16,035 bases of DNA, from assembly GCA_018699755.1 (NCBI GenBank), contig JABIRQ010000199.1, positions 1 to 16,035 of the forward strand, in the 5' to 3' direction. Below the pieces are notes generated by a model. The model did no database searches. It was not told the origin of the DNA and worked only from the letters and a program-made list of their open reading frames with translations. Source of the stretch: Rhodospirillaceae bacterium. Lineage in GTDB: Bacteria > Pseudomonadota > Alphaproteobacteria > CADEGL01. Shown piece after piece: positions 1 through 7,383 of the stretch (position 1 is its first letter; each line of letters starts with the position of its first letter). The position numbers and the translations under genes are program-made.

Positions 1-1670
1 AGAGACAGGGCGAAGAGGCCGACGAAGACGACGTATTTGAGCGGCCAGAGCCGTTCGCTCAATCCGAAGGGCAGGCGAAGTTGCGGGATCCGCGCCCATT
101 GGGCGAGCTTGTTCGACAATTCCTGCATCGCGCCGAAGGGGCACAACCAGCCGCAGAATACTCCGCGCCCCCAGAACAGGAGGGCCAGGGCGACATAGCC
201 CCAGAGGATGAAGATGAGCGGCTCGAGCAGGAAAAACTCCCAATGGAATTCCGATCGCAGGGCTTCCGCGAAGGTCAGGACGTTGAGCACGGACAATTGA
301 GCCCCGGCGATCCAGCCCAACCAGACCAGGGTGAAGGTCAGGAACCCGAGCCTCACCCAAGTATAGAGGCGGCGGCGTGCGGCAATCTCGTCCTGAAAGA
401 CCAGGATGGCCGTTAGCAGCAGCAGGGCGGCGCAGAGGATGGCCACTTCGGCGATCCGCCGCTCCCATATCCGCCGCCACAGCGGCTCTTCGACGGCCAT
501 TGGCCCCGCGTTCGCTTCGGCCCGGCGGTAGAGGTCGGGCAGTTCGAACGCGATGGGTAGGCCGACCATGAGGGGTGCGCCCGATCCGTCTTCGGCGGCC
601 AGGAAAAGATCCAGCCGCCAGGGCAGGGCGGGGTCGAATCCGCCCGCCGCGGGCAATCGGAACAGGGCCGCCTCGCGCAACTCGGGCGCGGCGGCCGCAT
701 CGATCGCGTCGATCCGTGTGTGGTCCGCCTCGGCCAGGCGGAAGGTCCGGTCGCCCTGAACGATCTGGATCCGGTCGAACAGACCGTCGCGCGCCCAGGC
801 GGTGCCCTTGAAGGAATACAGGCCCCGCCCGCCCGCGAAGACGAGTTGGTCGCCCGGCGAGAGCGCCGCCATGGCGGCGCTGTGGTCGAGCTCGTCCAAC
901 AGGTTCCGACCGGCCCGCGCCGGCGTGGCGAGACCGACGAACAACTCGACGAAGGTCGCGGTTTCGTCCGAGGGCGCGGCGCCGGGTGCGAACAGCCGGC
1001 CGCCTCTCGCCTCGACCAGCTTTCGGGCTTCGCCCACGCTCAATCGCCGCGTGACGAGGGAGCCCTCGGCCAGCAGTTCGGGCCAGGACAACGGAACATG
1101 GGATTCGAAATCGAGCGCGGCGCCGGCTTCGCCCAACAGGCCGCGGCTGCGGGCGATCGCCCGGCCGGCATTCACGACGATATCGTTGAGGACCATGGAG
1201 GAGATCGTCGCGCCGGAAACCGCGTCGACTTCGCCGGGGCCGGGGGCATCGCCTTCCGTCACGGCGATCGGCTCGCGCAGGTCGCGTCCGGAATATTGCG
1301 CGACGAACCGCTCCAAATCGCTGTCCGCGACCCCGATCACGAGGATTGGCTCGTGATGCTCCAGGATGCGCACGCCCGTTATCCGGGCGTTCAGGTCGAT
1401 GCCGACCAGTAGGTCGATGGGCTTGCCGGAATAGCCGGCGGAGGCCACGACCCCCTCGGTTGTGAAGACATATCCCAGCAGATTGCCGCCGCCATAGGCC
1501 GCTTGCGCGGGCGGGCTCCCCGTCACCGGCCCCAGAGTGTCGGCATTCGGAAACACCGCGAGAAGGGCGTCGCCGCTTGGGGTCGAGTCGCCGCTCGCCC
1601 ACGCAGCGCCGGGCAGCAGCAGGAGAGCGACCAGACCCGCGCGCGCGAGGCTTCTCAGAAGAAATTTCAT
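1..1670 (-). CDS. nirI: NirI/NosR-family membrane flavoprotein, 3'-truncated by the window edge
   Basis: Reading the minus strand from the ATG at 1670 gives 556 uninterrupted codons running off the left edge. A Sec-type signal peptide (about residues 1-26, ending in GAAWASG) is followed by a periplasmic FMN-binding domain. That domain has the EHHEPIL segment (104-110) and the SGAT motif (152-155), whose Thr155 is the expected covalent FMN attachment site. Hydrophobic segments begin near residue 390, and the first polyferredoxin-type cysteine motif CGWLCP (506-511) sits between membrane segments. The C-terminal ferredoxin clusters of the family would lie outside the window. NirI and NosR are closely related; NirI is needed for nirS expression or activity in Paracoccus and NosR for nitrous oxide reductase. 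Position divergent from nirS and sharing its FNR-type box favours NirI. A NosR assignment is the main alternative. Confidence 0.88.
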   Translation of the reverse strand, partial: MKFLLRSLARAGLVALLLLPGAAWASGDSTPSGDALLAVFPNADTLGPVTGSPPAQAAYGGGNLLGYVFTTEGVVASAGYSGKPIDLLVGIDLNARITGVRILEHHEPILVIGVADSDLERFVAQYSGRDLREPIAVTEGDAPGPGEVDAVSGATISSMVLNDIVVNAGRAIARSRGLLGEAGAALDFESHVPLSWPELLAEGSLVTRRLSVGEARKLVEARGGRLFAPGAAPSDETATFVELFVGLATPARAGRNLLDELDHSAAMAALSPGDQLVFAGGRGLYSFKGTAWARDGLFDRIQIVQGDRTFRLAEADHTRIDAIDAAAAPELREAALFRLPAAGGFDPALPWRLDLFLAAEDGSGAPLMVGLPIAFELPDLYRRAEANAGPMAVEEPLWRRIWERRIAEVAILCAALLLLTAILVFQDEIAARRRLYTWVRLGFLTFTLVWLGWIAGAQLSVLNVLTFAEALRSEFHWEFFLLEPLIFILWGYVALALLFWGRGVFCGWLCPFGAMQELSNKLAQWARIPQLRLPFGLSERLWPLKYVVFVGLFALS

Positions 1671-1702
1671 CGGTTCTGGGTGTTCCCCCTCGATCGGCCG
1701 CC

Positions 1703-1708
1703 ACGATA
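1703..1708 (-). promoter_or_regulatory. Predicted -10 element of nirI
   Basis: On the minus strand this reads TATCGT, matching TAnnnT. It is the exact mirror image, about the centre of the FNR-type box (1737.5), of the nirS -10 candidate. That places a start near 1696, about 41.5 bp from the box centre, as at class II FNR promoters. The nirI leader would be about 26 nt. Confidence 0.5.
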
Positions 1709-1730
1709 GGGGGCGGGCGCGGTCATATGC

Positions 1731-1744
1731 TTGACCTAGATCAA
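1731..1744. promoter_or_regulatory. FNR/NnrR-type box shared by nirI and nirS
   Basis: TTGACCTAGATCAA fits the CRP/FNR-family half-site pattern TTGAY-N4-ATCAA, with one half-site deviation (TTGAC for TTGAT). It is the only such palindrome noticed in the nirI-nirS interval. FNR, NnrR, NNR and DNR regulators bind this motif and activate nir genes at low oxygen or in response to NO. Which one acts here cannot be told from the site. Confidence 0.82.
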
Positions 1745-1766
1745 GGTTGGCAAGGGCCCCGACTCA

Positions 1767-1772
1767 TAGGGT
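1767..1772 (+). promoter_or_regulatory. Predicted -10 element of nirS
   Basis: TAGGGT fits TAnnnT. With a start near 1779, the FNR-type box centre is at about -41.5, the class II activator position in which the box replaces the -35 element. The nirS leader would be about 38 nt. The hexamer is weak alone; its spacing makes it credible. Confidence 0.5.
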
Positions 1773-1816
1773 GACGGTCGCTCGGAATGGGCGGATTCGT
1801 TAATGGGAGAATCGAG

Positions 1817-3559
1817 ATGCGACGTATCCTTGTGTCCGTCGCGGCGGCAGCGGCGCTGTCGCTTGCGACCATGGGCGTGATGGCGGCGGAAAAGCCGAAG
1901 TCCGAGGACATTAAGAAGCACGAGACGACGCCGGGCGGGAAGTATCAGCCCAATCTGGACGTGCTTGGCGAGGGCGAACTTGAGGCGCCGGGGGTCAAGG
2001 AGGGTGTGCCTGCTCTGACCGGCGCGGAATTTACCAAGGCGAACCAAATTTATTTCGAGCGCTGCGCCGGTTGTCACGGCGTGCTGCGCAAGGGTGCCAC
2101 GGGCAAGCCGTTGACCACCGACCTGACCCGGGAGCTCGGCTTCGAATATCTCCAGGCCTTCATCAACTACGGCTCCCCGGGCGGTATGCCCAATTGGGGG
2201 ACGTCGGGCGACCTCAGCGCCGATGAAGTCGACCTGATGGCCAACTACCTGTTGAACGAGCCGCCGGTTCCGCCCGAGTGGGGTATGCCGGAAATGCAGG
2301 AAAGCTGGAAGGTTCTCGTGCCGGTCGACAAGCGTCCGACCAAGCCGATGAACGATCTCGATCTCGACAACCTGTTCAGCGTCACTCTGCGCGACAGCGG
2401 CGAAATCGCCATCATCGACGGCGGTACGAAGGAGATCGTCAAGATCATCAAGACCGGCTACGCGGTCCATATCTCGCGTATCTCGGCCTCCGGGCGCTAT
2501 CTCTACACGATCGGCCGCGACGGCAAGATCGATCTCATCGATCTCTGGGCCAAGGAGCCGCAGACGGTCGCCGAAATGAAGATCGGCATCGAGGCGCGCT
2601 CGGTCGAGACCTCCAAGATGAAGGGTTGGGAGGACAAATACGCGATCGCCGGGGCCTATTGGCCGCCGCAATACGTGATCATGGACGGCGAAACCTTGGA
2701 GCCGCTCAAGATCGTCTCGACCCGCGGCATGGTCTACGACGAGCAGTTCTATCATCCGGAGCCGCGCGTCGCCGCGATCGTGGCCTCGCACTACAACCCG
2801 GAATTCGTCGTCAACGTCAAGGAGACCGGCCAGGTTCTCATGGTCAACTACGAGGACATCAAGAACCTCAAGGTGACCGCGATCGAGGCCGAGCGCTTCC
2901 TGCATGACGGCGGGTTCGATTCGACTGGACGCTATTTCCTGGTGGCCGCGAACGCCCGTAACAAGGTCGCCGTGATCGACACCAAGGACAACAAACTGGT
3001 CGCCTTGATCGAAACGGGCGGCGCCACGCCCCATCCGGGACGGGGCGCGAACTTCGTCCATCCGAAATACGGACCGGTCTGGGCCACGAGCCATCTGGGC
3101 GACGAGACCGTCACCCTGATCGGCACGGACCCGGAAGGTCATCCCGACCAGGCCTGGAAGGTTGTCGAGACCCTGGAAGGCCAGGGCGGCGGGTCGCTGT
3201 TCATCAAGACCCATCCGAAGTCGCGCAACCTGTGGGTCGACACGCCGCTGAACCCCGAGCCGGAGCTGTCCTCGAGCGTCGCCGTCTTTAATCTCGACGA
3301 CCTCGAAGCGGGCTACGAGACCATTGCGATCGGCGAGCTTTCGGGCATCACCGAAGGCGCCCGCCGTGTGGTCCAGGGCGAGTACAACAAGGAGGGCACG
3401 GAGATTTGGTTCTCGGTCTGGAACGGCAAGGACCAGGAATCCGCCATCGTCGTGCTCGACGACAAGACCCGAAAGGTCGTGAAGGTGATCAAGGACAAGC
3501 GGCTCGTCACGCCGACGGGCAAGTTCAACGTCTTCAACACCCGAAACGACGTCTACTAG
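1817..3559 (+). CDS. nirS: Cytochrome cd1 nitrite reductase (NO-forming)
   Basis: Periplasmic homodimeric enzyme reducing nitrite to nitric oxide with c- and d1-type hemes. The 580-residue product starts with a signal peptide (about 1-24, ending VMAA). A cytochrome c domain follows with CAGCH at 83-87 and the Met ligand in GGMPNWG (Met124). The eight-bladed d1 propeller has the proximal d1 ligand His218 (YAVHISR) and active-site His363 (FLHDGG) and His406 (TPHPGRG). All of these sit exactly 18 residues beyond my recollection of the mature Paracoccus pantotrophus numbering. His35 and Tyr43 match the Paracoccus N-terminal arm ligand pair His17/Tyr25. The ATG at 1817 is chosen over 1787 because it directly opens the signal peptide and has GGGAGA at 1805-1810. 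First gene of the operon; all key residues are present. Confidence 0.98.
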   Translation: MRRILVSVAAAAALSLATMGVMAAEKPKSEDIKKHETTPGGKYQPNLDVLGEGELEAPGVKEGVPALTGAEFTKANQIYFERCAGCHGVLRKGATGKPLTTDLTRELGFEYLQAFINYGSPGGMPNWGTSGDLSADEVDLMANYLLNEPPVPPEWGMPEMQESWKVLVPVDKRPTKPMNDLDLDNLFSVTLRDSGEIAIIDGGTKEIVKIIKTGYAVHISRISASGRYLYTIGRDGKIDLIDLWAKEPQTVAEMKIGIEARSVETSKMKGWEDKYAIAGAYWPPQYVIMDGETLEPLKIVSTRGMVYDEQFYHPEPRVAAIVASHYNPEFVVNVKETGQVLMVNYEDIKNLKVTAIEAERFLHDGGFDSTGRYFLVAANARNKVAVIDTKDNKLVALIETGGATPHPGRGANFVHPKYGPVWATSHLGDETVTLIGTDPEGHPDQAWKVVETLEGQGGGSLFIKTHPKSRNLWVDTPLNPEPELSSSVAVFNLDDLEAGYETIAIGELSGITEGARRVVQGEYNKEGTEIWFSVWNGKDQESAIVVLDDKTRKVVKVIKDKRLVTPTGKFNVFNTRNDVY

Positions 3560-3572
3560 AACGGTGTCGGAC

Positions 3573-3606
3573 AGCTCCGGCCTCTTCCCCTTAAGAGGCC
3601 GGAGCT
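3573..3606 (+). terminator. Strong hairpin between nirS and nirE (partial terminator or mRNA-stabilising stem)
   Basis: A perfect 14-bp inverted repeat (AGCTCCGGCCTCTT with its complement) closes a 6-nt loop, CCCCTT, 14 nt after the nirS stop codon. No clean U-tract follows; only TCTTT occurs, about a dozen bases later. Full rho-independent termination is therefore doubtful. A leaky terminator or a 3'-end stabiliser that keeps nirS mRNA more abundant than the downstream biosynthetic message fits better. Confidence 0.72.
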
Positions 3607-3641
3607 TGCCGGCGCCGTCTTTCTCGAAAGACAGAGGGATC

Positions 3642-4472
3642 ATGCAGACGCAAGGCGAAAAGCCGGCCACCGTCTTCCTGGTCGGCGCCGGTCCGGGAGA
3701 TCCTGACCTTTTGACCTTGCGTGCGGCGCGTGTGCTTGAGGCGGCTGAAGTCGTCATCCACGACCGCCTGATCTCCGCCGCGATCCTCGATCTCGTCCCG
3801 GAAGGGGCCGCTCGGGTCTTCGTCGGCAAGTCCGCCGGTCGGCATGCCATGCCCCAGGCGGCGATCAACGAACTTTTGGTGCGATTGGCCCGCAAGGGCC
3901 AGCGTGTCGTCCGCCTCAAGGGCGGCGATCCTTTCATTTTCGGGCGCGGCAGCGAAGAGGCGGAGCATCTTCATCGCAACGGCGTGCCCTTCGAGGTCGT
4001 GCCGGGCGTGACCGCGGCTTCGGGTTGCGCGGCCTATGCCGGCATACCGCTGACCCATCGCGGCCTGGCGAGCGGCGTCAAGCTGGTGACGGGTCACTGC
4101 AAGGATGACGAAGAGCTCGACCTGGATTGGCGCAGCTTGGCCGACCCGGACACCACCCTGGTCATCTATATGGGCCTGGCGAATCTGCCCGTCCTGTCGG
4201 CGCGCCTGATCGCGGCCGGGTTGCCGGGTTCGACCCCGGCCGCGGCGATCGCGAGCGGCACGACGCCGCGCCAGGTTGTCGTGCGCAGCACCTTGAAGGC
4301 GCTTCCCGAAACCGTTTCGGCCCTTGCCGTGGTGCCTCCCGTTCTGTTCGTTATCGGTCGGGTCGTGCAACTGGCGGACGTTTTTGCCGGCGATGCGACG
4401 GAGATCCCGTTGGCGGTCCGAGAGGAACCGGCGAATCGGCCGGAGGTCGTGCCTTTTGTCGCTCGCGCCTAG
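3642..4472 (+). CDS. nirE: Uroporphyrinogen-III C-methyltransferase of heme d1 synthesis
   Basis: Cytoplasmic SAM-dependent enzyme that methylates uroporphyrinogen III at C2 and C7 to give precorrin-2, the first committed step to heme d1. The 276-residue product is a single-domain SUMT: GAGPGD at 15-20, the RLKGGDPFIFGRG segment at 91-103, IPLTHR at 135-140 and IYMG at 175-178. It lacks the dehydrogenase/ferrochelatase domain found fused in CysG. The start at 3642 is preceded by AGAGGG (3633-3638) and the family fold begins right after it; an upstream in-frame ATG at 3564 would run through the hairpin. It lies 82 nt after nirS and overlaps nirC by 17 nt. Sequence alone cannot separate NirE from CobA/SUMT; operon position decides the name. 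Confidence 0.95.
   Translation: MQTQGEKPATVFLVGAGPGDPDLLTLRAARVLEAAEVVIHDRLISAAILDLVPEGAARVFVGKSAGRHAMPQAAINELLVRLARKGQRVVRLKGGDPFIFGRGSEEAEHLHRNGVPFEVVPGVTAASGCAAYAGIPLTHRGLASGVKLVTGHCKDDEELDLDWRSLADPDTTLVIYMGLANLPVLSARLIAAGLPGSTPAAAIASGTTPRQVVVRSTLKALPETVSALAVVPPVLFVIGRVVQLADVFAGDATEIPLAVREEPANRPEVVPFVARA
4441..4446 (+). promoter_or_regulatory. Ribosome binding site supporting a TTG start for nirC
   Basis: CGGAGG lies inside the end of nirE, 9 nt before TTG 4456. It decides the start of the small cytochrome gene: no ATG occurs in frame between here and the end of the signal peptide, and the alternative GTG at 4474 would give a leader with no N-terminal basic residue. Confidence 0.6.
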
Positions 4473-4797
4473 GGTGTCCGCCCTCGCCGCCGCCATTGCG
4501 GTCCTCGGTGCCGGCATGCCCGTGGCGGCAGGCGAGATGACGACCGACCGTCAGGCCGAACTGCTCTATCGCCTGCGCCACGACTGCGGCTCCTGCCATG
4601 GCATGACCATGAAGGGGGGCCTCGGTCCGCCCCTGTTGCCGGCCAGCCTCGCCGGCAAGGACGCATCGTCTCTTGCCGAGGTCATTCGTCACGGCGTGCC
4701 CGGCACGCCCATGCCGCCCTGGGCCTTCGAGGTATCCGAGGATGAGGCCCGCTGGCTCGTCGACCGTCTCAAGGAAGGTCTGGCCGATGCGCCGTAG
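4456..4797 (+). CDS. nirC: Small periplasmic c-type cytochrome NirC
   Basis: A 113-residue monoheme cytochrome c. With the TTG start, residues 1-26 (MSLAPR, then an Ala-rich hydrophobic core ending PVAAG) form a signal peptide. The heme motif is CGSCH (44-48), and Met86 in GTPMPPW is the likely distal ligand. Length and gene position match NirC, which has been proposed to pass electrons to NirS or to take part in d1 maturation, for example by accepting electrons from NirF- or NirN-type steps; its exact role is not settled. It overlaps nirE by 17 nt and nirF by 11 nt, so translation is probably coupled. A GTG start at 4474 is the alternative. The cytochrome call is secure; the symbol rests on context. 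Confidence 0.88.
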   Translation: MSLAPRVSALAAAIAVLGAGMPVAAGEMTTDRQAELLYRLRHDCGSCHGMTMKGGLGPPLLPASLAGKDASSLAEVIRHGVPGTPMPPWAFEVSEDEARWLVDRLKEGLADAP

Positions 4798-5968
4798 TCT
4801 GATCGTCGCTTTGGCTCTCGTCGTCTGGGGGGCGATGGCCCTTCCGGCTGCATCGGAAGACCTGCGCGGCACGGGCGATCTCGGCTTGATCGTCGAGCGG
4901 GCTTCCGGCAGCGTGCTGGTGATCGAGACCACGGGCCACAGCGTGCTCGGGCGGATCGAGGGGCTGGGCGATCTGTCCCACGCATCGGTCGTCTATTCCC
5001 GCGACGGCCGCTACGGCTACGTTTTCGGGCGTGATGGGGGCCTGACCAAGGTCGACTTGCTCACGCGCCGGATCGTCAAGCGCATCGTTCAGGCCGGCAA
5101 CTCGATCGGCGGGGCCATCTCCCAGGACGGCAGCCTGGTCGCGGTCTCGAACTACGAGCCCGGTGGCATAAAGGTGTTCGATGCCGGGAGCCTGGAGCTG
5201 GTTGCCAATATTCCGGCCCTGGGGCCCGGCGGCGCGGCCTCCAAGACGGTGGGCCTCGTGGACGCGCCGGGTGGGCGCTTCGTCTACGCCCTGTACGACA
5301 GCGGAGAAATCTGGGTTGTCGACCCCGGAAATCCGGACGATCCGATTCTGGCGAAATTCGAGGGTATCGGCGACCAGCCCTATGACGGGCTGATCACGCC
5401 GGACGGCCGCTACTACATCGCCGGCCTGTTCGGCGAGGACGGTGTCGTCCTGCTCGATCTATGGGATCTGGCCGCGGGCCCGCGCCGCATCCTCGACGGT
5501 TACGGCCGGGGGGAGGCGCCTCTGCCGGTCTACAAGATGCCGCATCTGGAGGGTTGGGCCAGCGCCGGCGACGTCCTGTTCCTGCCCGCGGTCGGACGCC
5601 ACGAGCTGCTGATCGTCGAGCGCGGAAGCTGGCGCGAGGTCGGGCGCATCCCCGTTCACGGCCAGCCGATCTTCGCCGTGGCCCGCCCGGACGGCCGGCA
5701 GGTCTGGGTCAATTTCGCCCTTCCCGACAACGATGTCGTCCAGGTGATCGACGTGCCCAGCCGAAGCATCGTGCGGAGCCTGGAGCTCGGCCCCGGCGTT
5801 CTGCATCTGGAGTTCACCCCGCGGGGCGAGCAGGTCTGGATATCGGTCCGGGACGAGGACCGGGTCGATGTTTACGACACTGAGACCCTGACCCGCCTCG
5901 CCACCATTCCCGCGAACAAGCCGAGCGGCATCTTCTTGACCGCGCGCGCCGGCCGGACGGGTTTGTAG
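4787..5968 (+). CDS. nirF: Heme d1 biosynthesis protein NirF (d1-type propeller without heme c)
   Basis: A 393-residue exported protein related to the d1 propeller of NirS, with no CxxCH and no cysteine at all. The signal peptide covers about residues 1-22 (basic MRR, hydrophobic core, LPAAS). Repeated propeller-blade segments include SRDGRYGYVFGRDG near 71-84 and a closing NKPSGIF near the C-terminus, mirroring the TPTGKFNVFN end of NirS. His65 (LSHAS) may be the conserved His implicated in NirF function. NirF acts in the periplasm late in d1 synthesis on the NirJ-derived precursor, before NirN. No lipobox cysteine is present, so this protein looks soluble. The ATG at 4787 has AAGGAAGG at 4771-4778, inside nirC. 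It ends 7 nt before nirD. Confidence 0.94.
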   Translation: MRRSLIVALALVVWGAMALPAASEDLRGTGDLGLIVERASGSVLVIETTGHSVLGRIEGLGDLSHASVVYSRDGRYGYVFGRDGGLTKVDLLTRRIVKRIVQAGNSIGGAISQDGSLVAVSNYEPGGIKVFDAGSLELVANIPALGPGGAASKTVGLVDAPGGRFVYALYDSGEIWVVDPGNPDDPILAKFEGIGDQPYDGLITPDGRYYIAGLFGEDGVVLLDLWDLAAGPRRILDGYGRGEAPLPVYKMPHLEGWASAGDVLFLPAVGRHELLIVERGSWREVGRIPVHGQPIFAVARPDGRQVWVNFALPDNDVVQVIDVPSRSIVRSLELGPGVLHLEFTPRGEQVWISVRDEDRVDVYDTETLTRLATIPANKPSGIFLTARAGRTGL

Positions 5969-5975
5969 GTCGGCT

Positions 5976-6449
5976 ATGGCGACGCGCAGCCACCACGAAC
6001 TGACAGAACTGGATCGGCGCTTGCTGGACTCCTTCCAGCGGGGCTTTCCGCTCGATCCGTCGCCCTTCGCGGCCATCGCCGAGGCGGTGGGCAGCGACGA
6101 GGAAACGGTGTTGGCCGCCTATCGGGTCTTGCAGGACGAGGGTTTCGTCTCGCGCATCGGCCCCGTCGTCGCGCCGCACCGGGCGGGCTGGAGCACCTTG
6201 GCGGCGATGGCCGTTGAACCGGCCGCGCTGGAGGAGACCGCTGCGCGGGTCAGCGCCCATCCGGCGGTCAACCACAATTACGAGCGGGAGCATCGGTTGA
6301 ATCTCTGGTTCGTCGTCACCGCGCCGGACGAGGCGGCGGGCATCGTCGCGCTGGACGAAATCGCCGCCGAGACAGGACGAAAAGTGATCGACCTGCCGCT
6401 GATCGAAGCCTTCCACATCGATCTGGGATTCCCGATCCAATGGAACTGA
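5976..6449 (+). CDS. nirD: Siroheme decarboxylase subunit NirD
   Basis: A 157-residue cytoplasmic protein of the Lrp/AsnC-like siroheme decarboxylase family. An N-terminal winged-helix-like region (about 8-62, ending GFVSRIGPVV) precedes an alpha/beta domain with the HNYER motif (100-104) and the NLWFV strand (109-113) typical of NirD/NirG-type subunits. With NirL, NirG and NirH it removes the C12 and C18 acetate carboxyls of siroheme, giving 12,18-didecarboxysiroheme. It is the A-type partner of NirL, whose start codon it overlaps by 10 nt. NirD and NirG are paralogous, so the letter rests on gene order. Start at 5976 follows a weak AGGT. Confidence 0.92.
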   Translation: MATRSHHELTELDRRLLDSFQRGFPLDPSPFAAIAEAVGSDEETVLAAYRVLQDEGFVSRIGPVVAPHRAGWSTLAAMAVEPAALEETAARVSAHPAVNHNYEREHRLNLWFVVTAPDEAAGIVALDEIAAETGRKVIDLPLIEAFHIDLGFPIQWN

Positions 6450-6964
6450 GCACTCGGGACCGCGCCCTTTTGACCGCCCTAGAGGGGGGGCTGCCCCTCG
6501 TGGCCCGGCCCTATGCCGCGCTGGGCGAGCGGCTTGGCCTGTCGGAGGGTGAGGTGATCGCCGCCCTGCGGCGCCTGACCGAGTCGGGCGTCGTCAAGCG
6601 TTTCGGGGTTGTTGTGCGCCATCACGAACTCGGCTACCGGGCCAATGCCATGGTGGTCTGGGATGTGCCCGACGACCGAATCGCCGAGGCTGGCGCGCGT
6701 CTCAGCGCTCTGCCCTTCGTCACCCTGTGCTACCGTCGTCCGCGCCGCCTCCCGGACTGGCCCTACAGTCTGTTCTGCATGATTCACGGGCGTGAGCGGG
6801 CGGCCGTCGAAGCGCTGGCCGACGAGGCCACGGCAAAGGCCGAGTTGTCCGGCCTTCCTCGCGCGACCCTGTTCAGCCAACGGCGCTTCAAGCAGCGCGG
6901 CGCGCGTTACGGTGCGCGGGATGCGGAAGGGAGGGGGCGATGGACGATCTCGACCGCGGCCTGA
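6440..6964 (+). CDS. nirL: Siroheme decarboxylase subunit NirL
   Basis: A 174-residue NirL/NirH-type siroheme decarboxylase subunit. It has the winged-helix-like N-terminus (about 5-58), the RHHELGYRANAM segment (60-71), the LCYRRPR motif (96-102) and the WPYSLFCMIHG segment (107-117). The CYRR-type subunits pair with HNYER-type ones in one active complex. It starts within nirD and ends 25 nt inside nirG. The last 20 or so residues (after FKQRGARYG) are polar, unlike the family core, and are encoded partly by sequence that also carries the nirG ribosome binding site and start. Confidence 0.92.
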   Translation: MELSTRDRALLTALEGGLPLVARPYAALGERLGLSEGEVIAALRRLTESGVVKRFGVVVRHHELGYRANAMVVWDVPDDRIAEAGARLSALPFVTLCYRRPRRLPDWPYSLFCMIHGRERAAVEALADEATAKAELSGLPRATLFSQRRFKQRGARYGARDAEGRGRWTISTAA

Positions 6965-7383
6965 TCAACGCCCTGCAGGACGGCATCCCCATTTGCGAGC
7001 GGCCCTTCGCCGAGGCGGCCATGCGGTTCGGCCTCACCGAGCAAGAGGTCGCCGACCGGATCGCCGCCCTACGCGAGGCTGGTTTCCTCAGCCGATTCGG
7101 ACCGATGTACGATGCGGTGCGGCTTGGCGGTGGGTTGACCCTGGCTGCGATGGCTGTGCCGGAAGAGCGTTTCGACGAGGTTGCCGCGACCGTCGATGCC
7201 TTTCCCGAGGTCGCCCACAACTATGCCCGGGATCATGCGCTGAACATGTGGTTCGTGCTCGCGACCGAAACGCCGGAGCGGATTGGCCAAGCGATTGCCG
7301 AGATCGAGGAGGCCACGGGGCTCGATGTGCTCGACCTGCCCAAGGAAGAGGAGTTCTTCCTGTCTCTGAGGCTCGAGGCATGA
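6940..7383 (+). CDS. nirG: Siroheme decarboxylase subunit NirG
   Basis: A 147-residue paralog of NirD: winged-helix-like N-terminus (1-55, with GFLSRFGPMY), HNYAR motif at 93-97 in place of HNYER, and NMWFV at 102-106. It acts in the cytoplasm with NirH as the second A/B-type pair of the siroheme decarboxylase complex. The ATG at 6940 has a strong purine-rich ribosome binding site, GAAGGGAGGGGG, immediately upstream within nirL. The stop codon overlaps the nirH start in an ATGA arrangement. In some Paracoccus-type loci parts of the DLGH set are fused; here all four are separate. Confidence 0.91.
   Translation: MDDLDRGLINALQDGIPICERPFAEAAMRFGLTEQEVADRIAALREAGFLSRFGPMYDAVRLGGGLTLAAMAVPEERFDEVAATVDAFPEVAHNYARDHALNMWFVLATETPERIGQAIAEIEEATGLDVLDLPKEEEFFLSLRLEA

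Noticed and set aside
720..1412. A 230-codon plus-strand frame opposite nirI
   Set aside because: The minus strand carries the continuous NirI frame with FMN-binding SGAT and CxxxCP motifs; the plus frame is compositional.
1787..1816. An upstream in-frame ATG for nirS
   Set aside because: It would add 10 residues ahead of a well-formed signal peptide; GGGAGA before 1817 supports the later start, and 1787 lies too close to the predicted transcription start.
1736..3937. A 733-codon open frame on the minus strand opposite nirS and nirE
   Set aside because: It is antisense to two unmistakable genes; its translation is Arg/Asp-rich without family motifs. Long antisense frames are common in high-GC genes.
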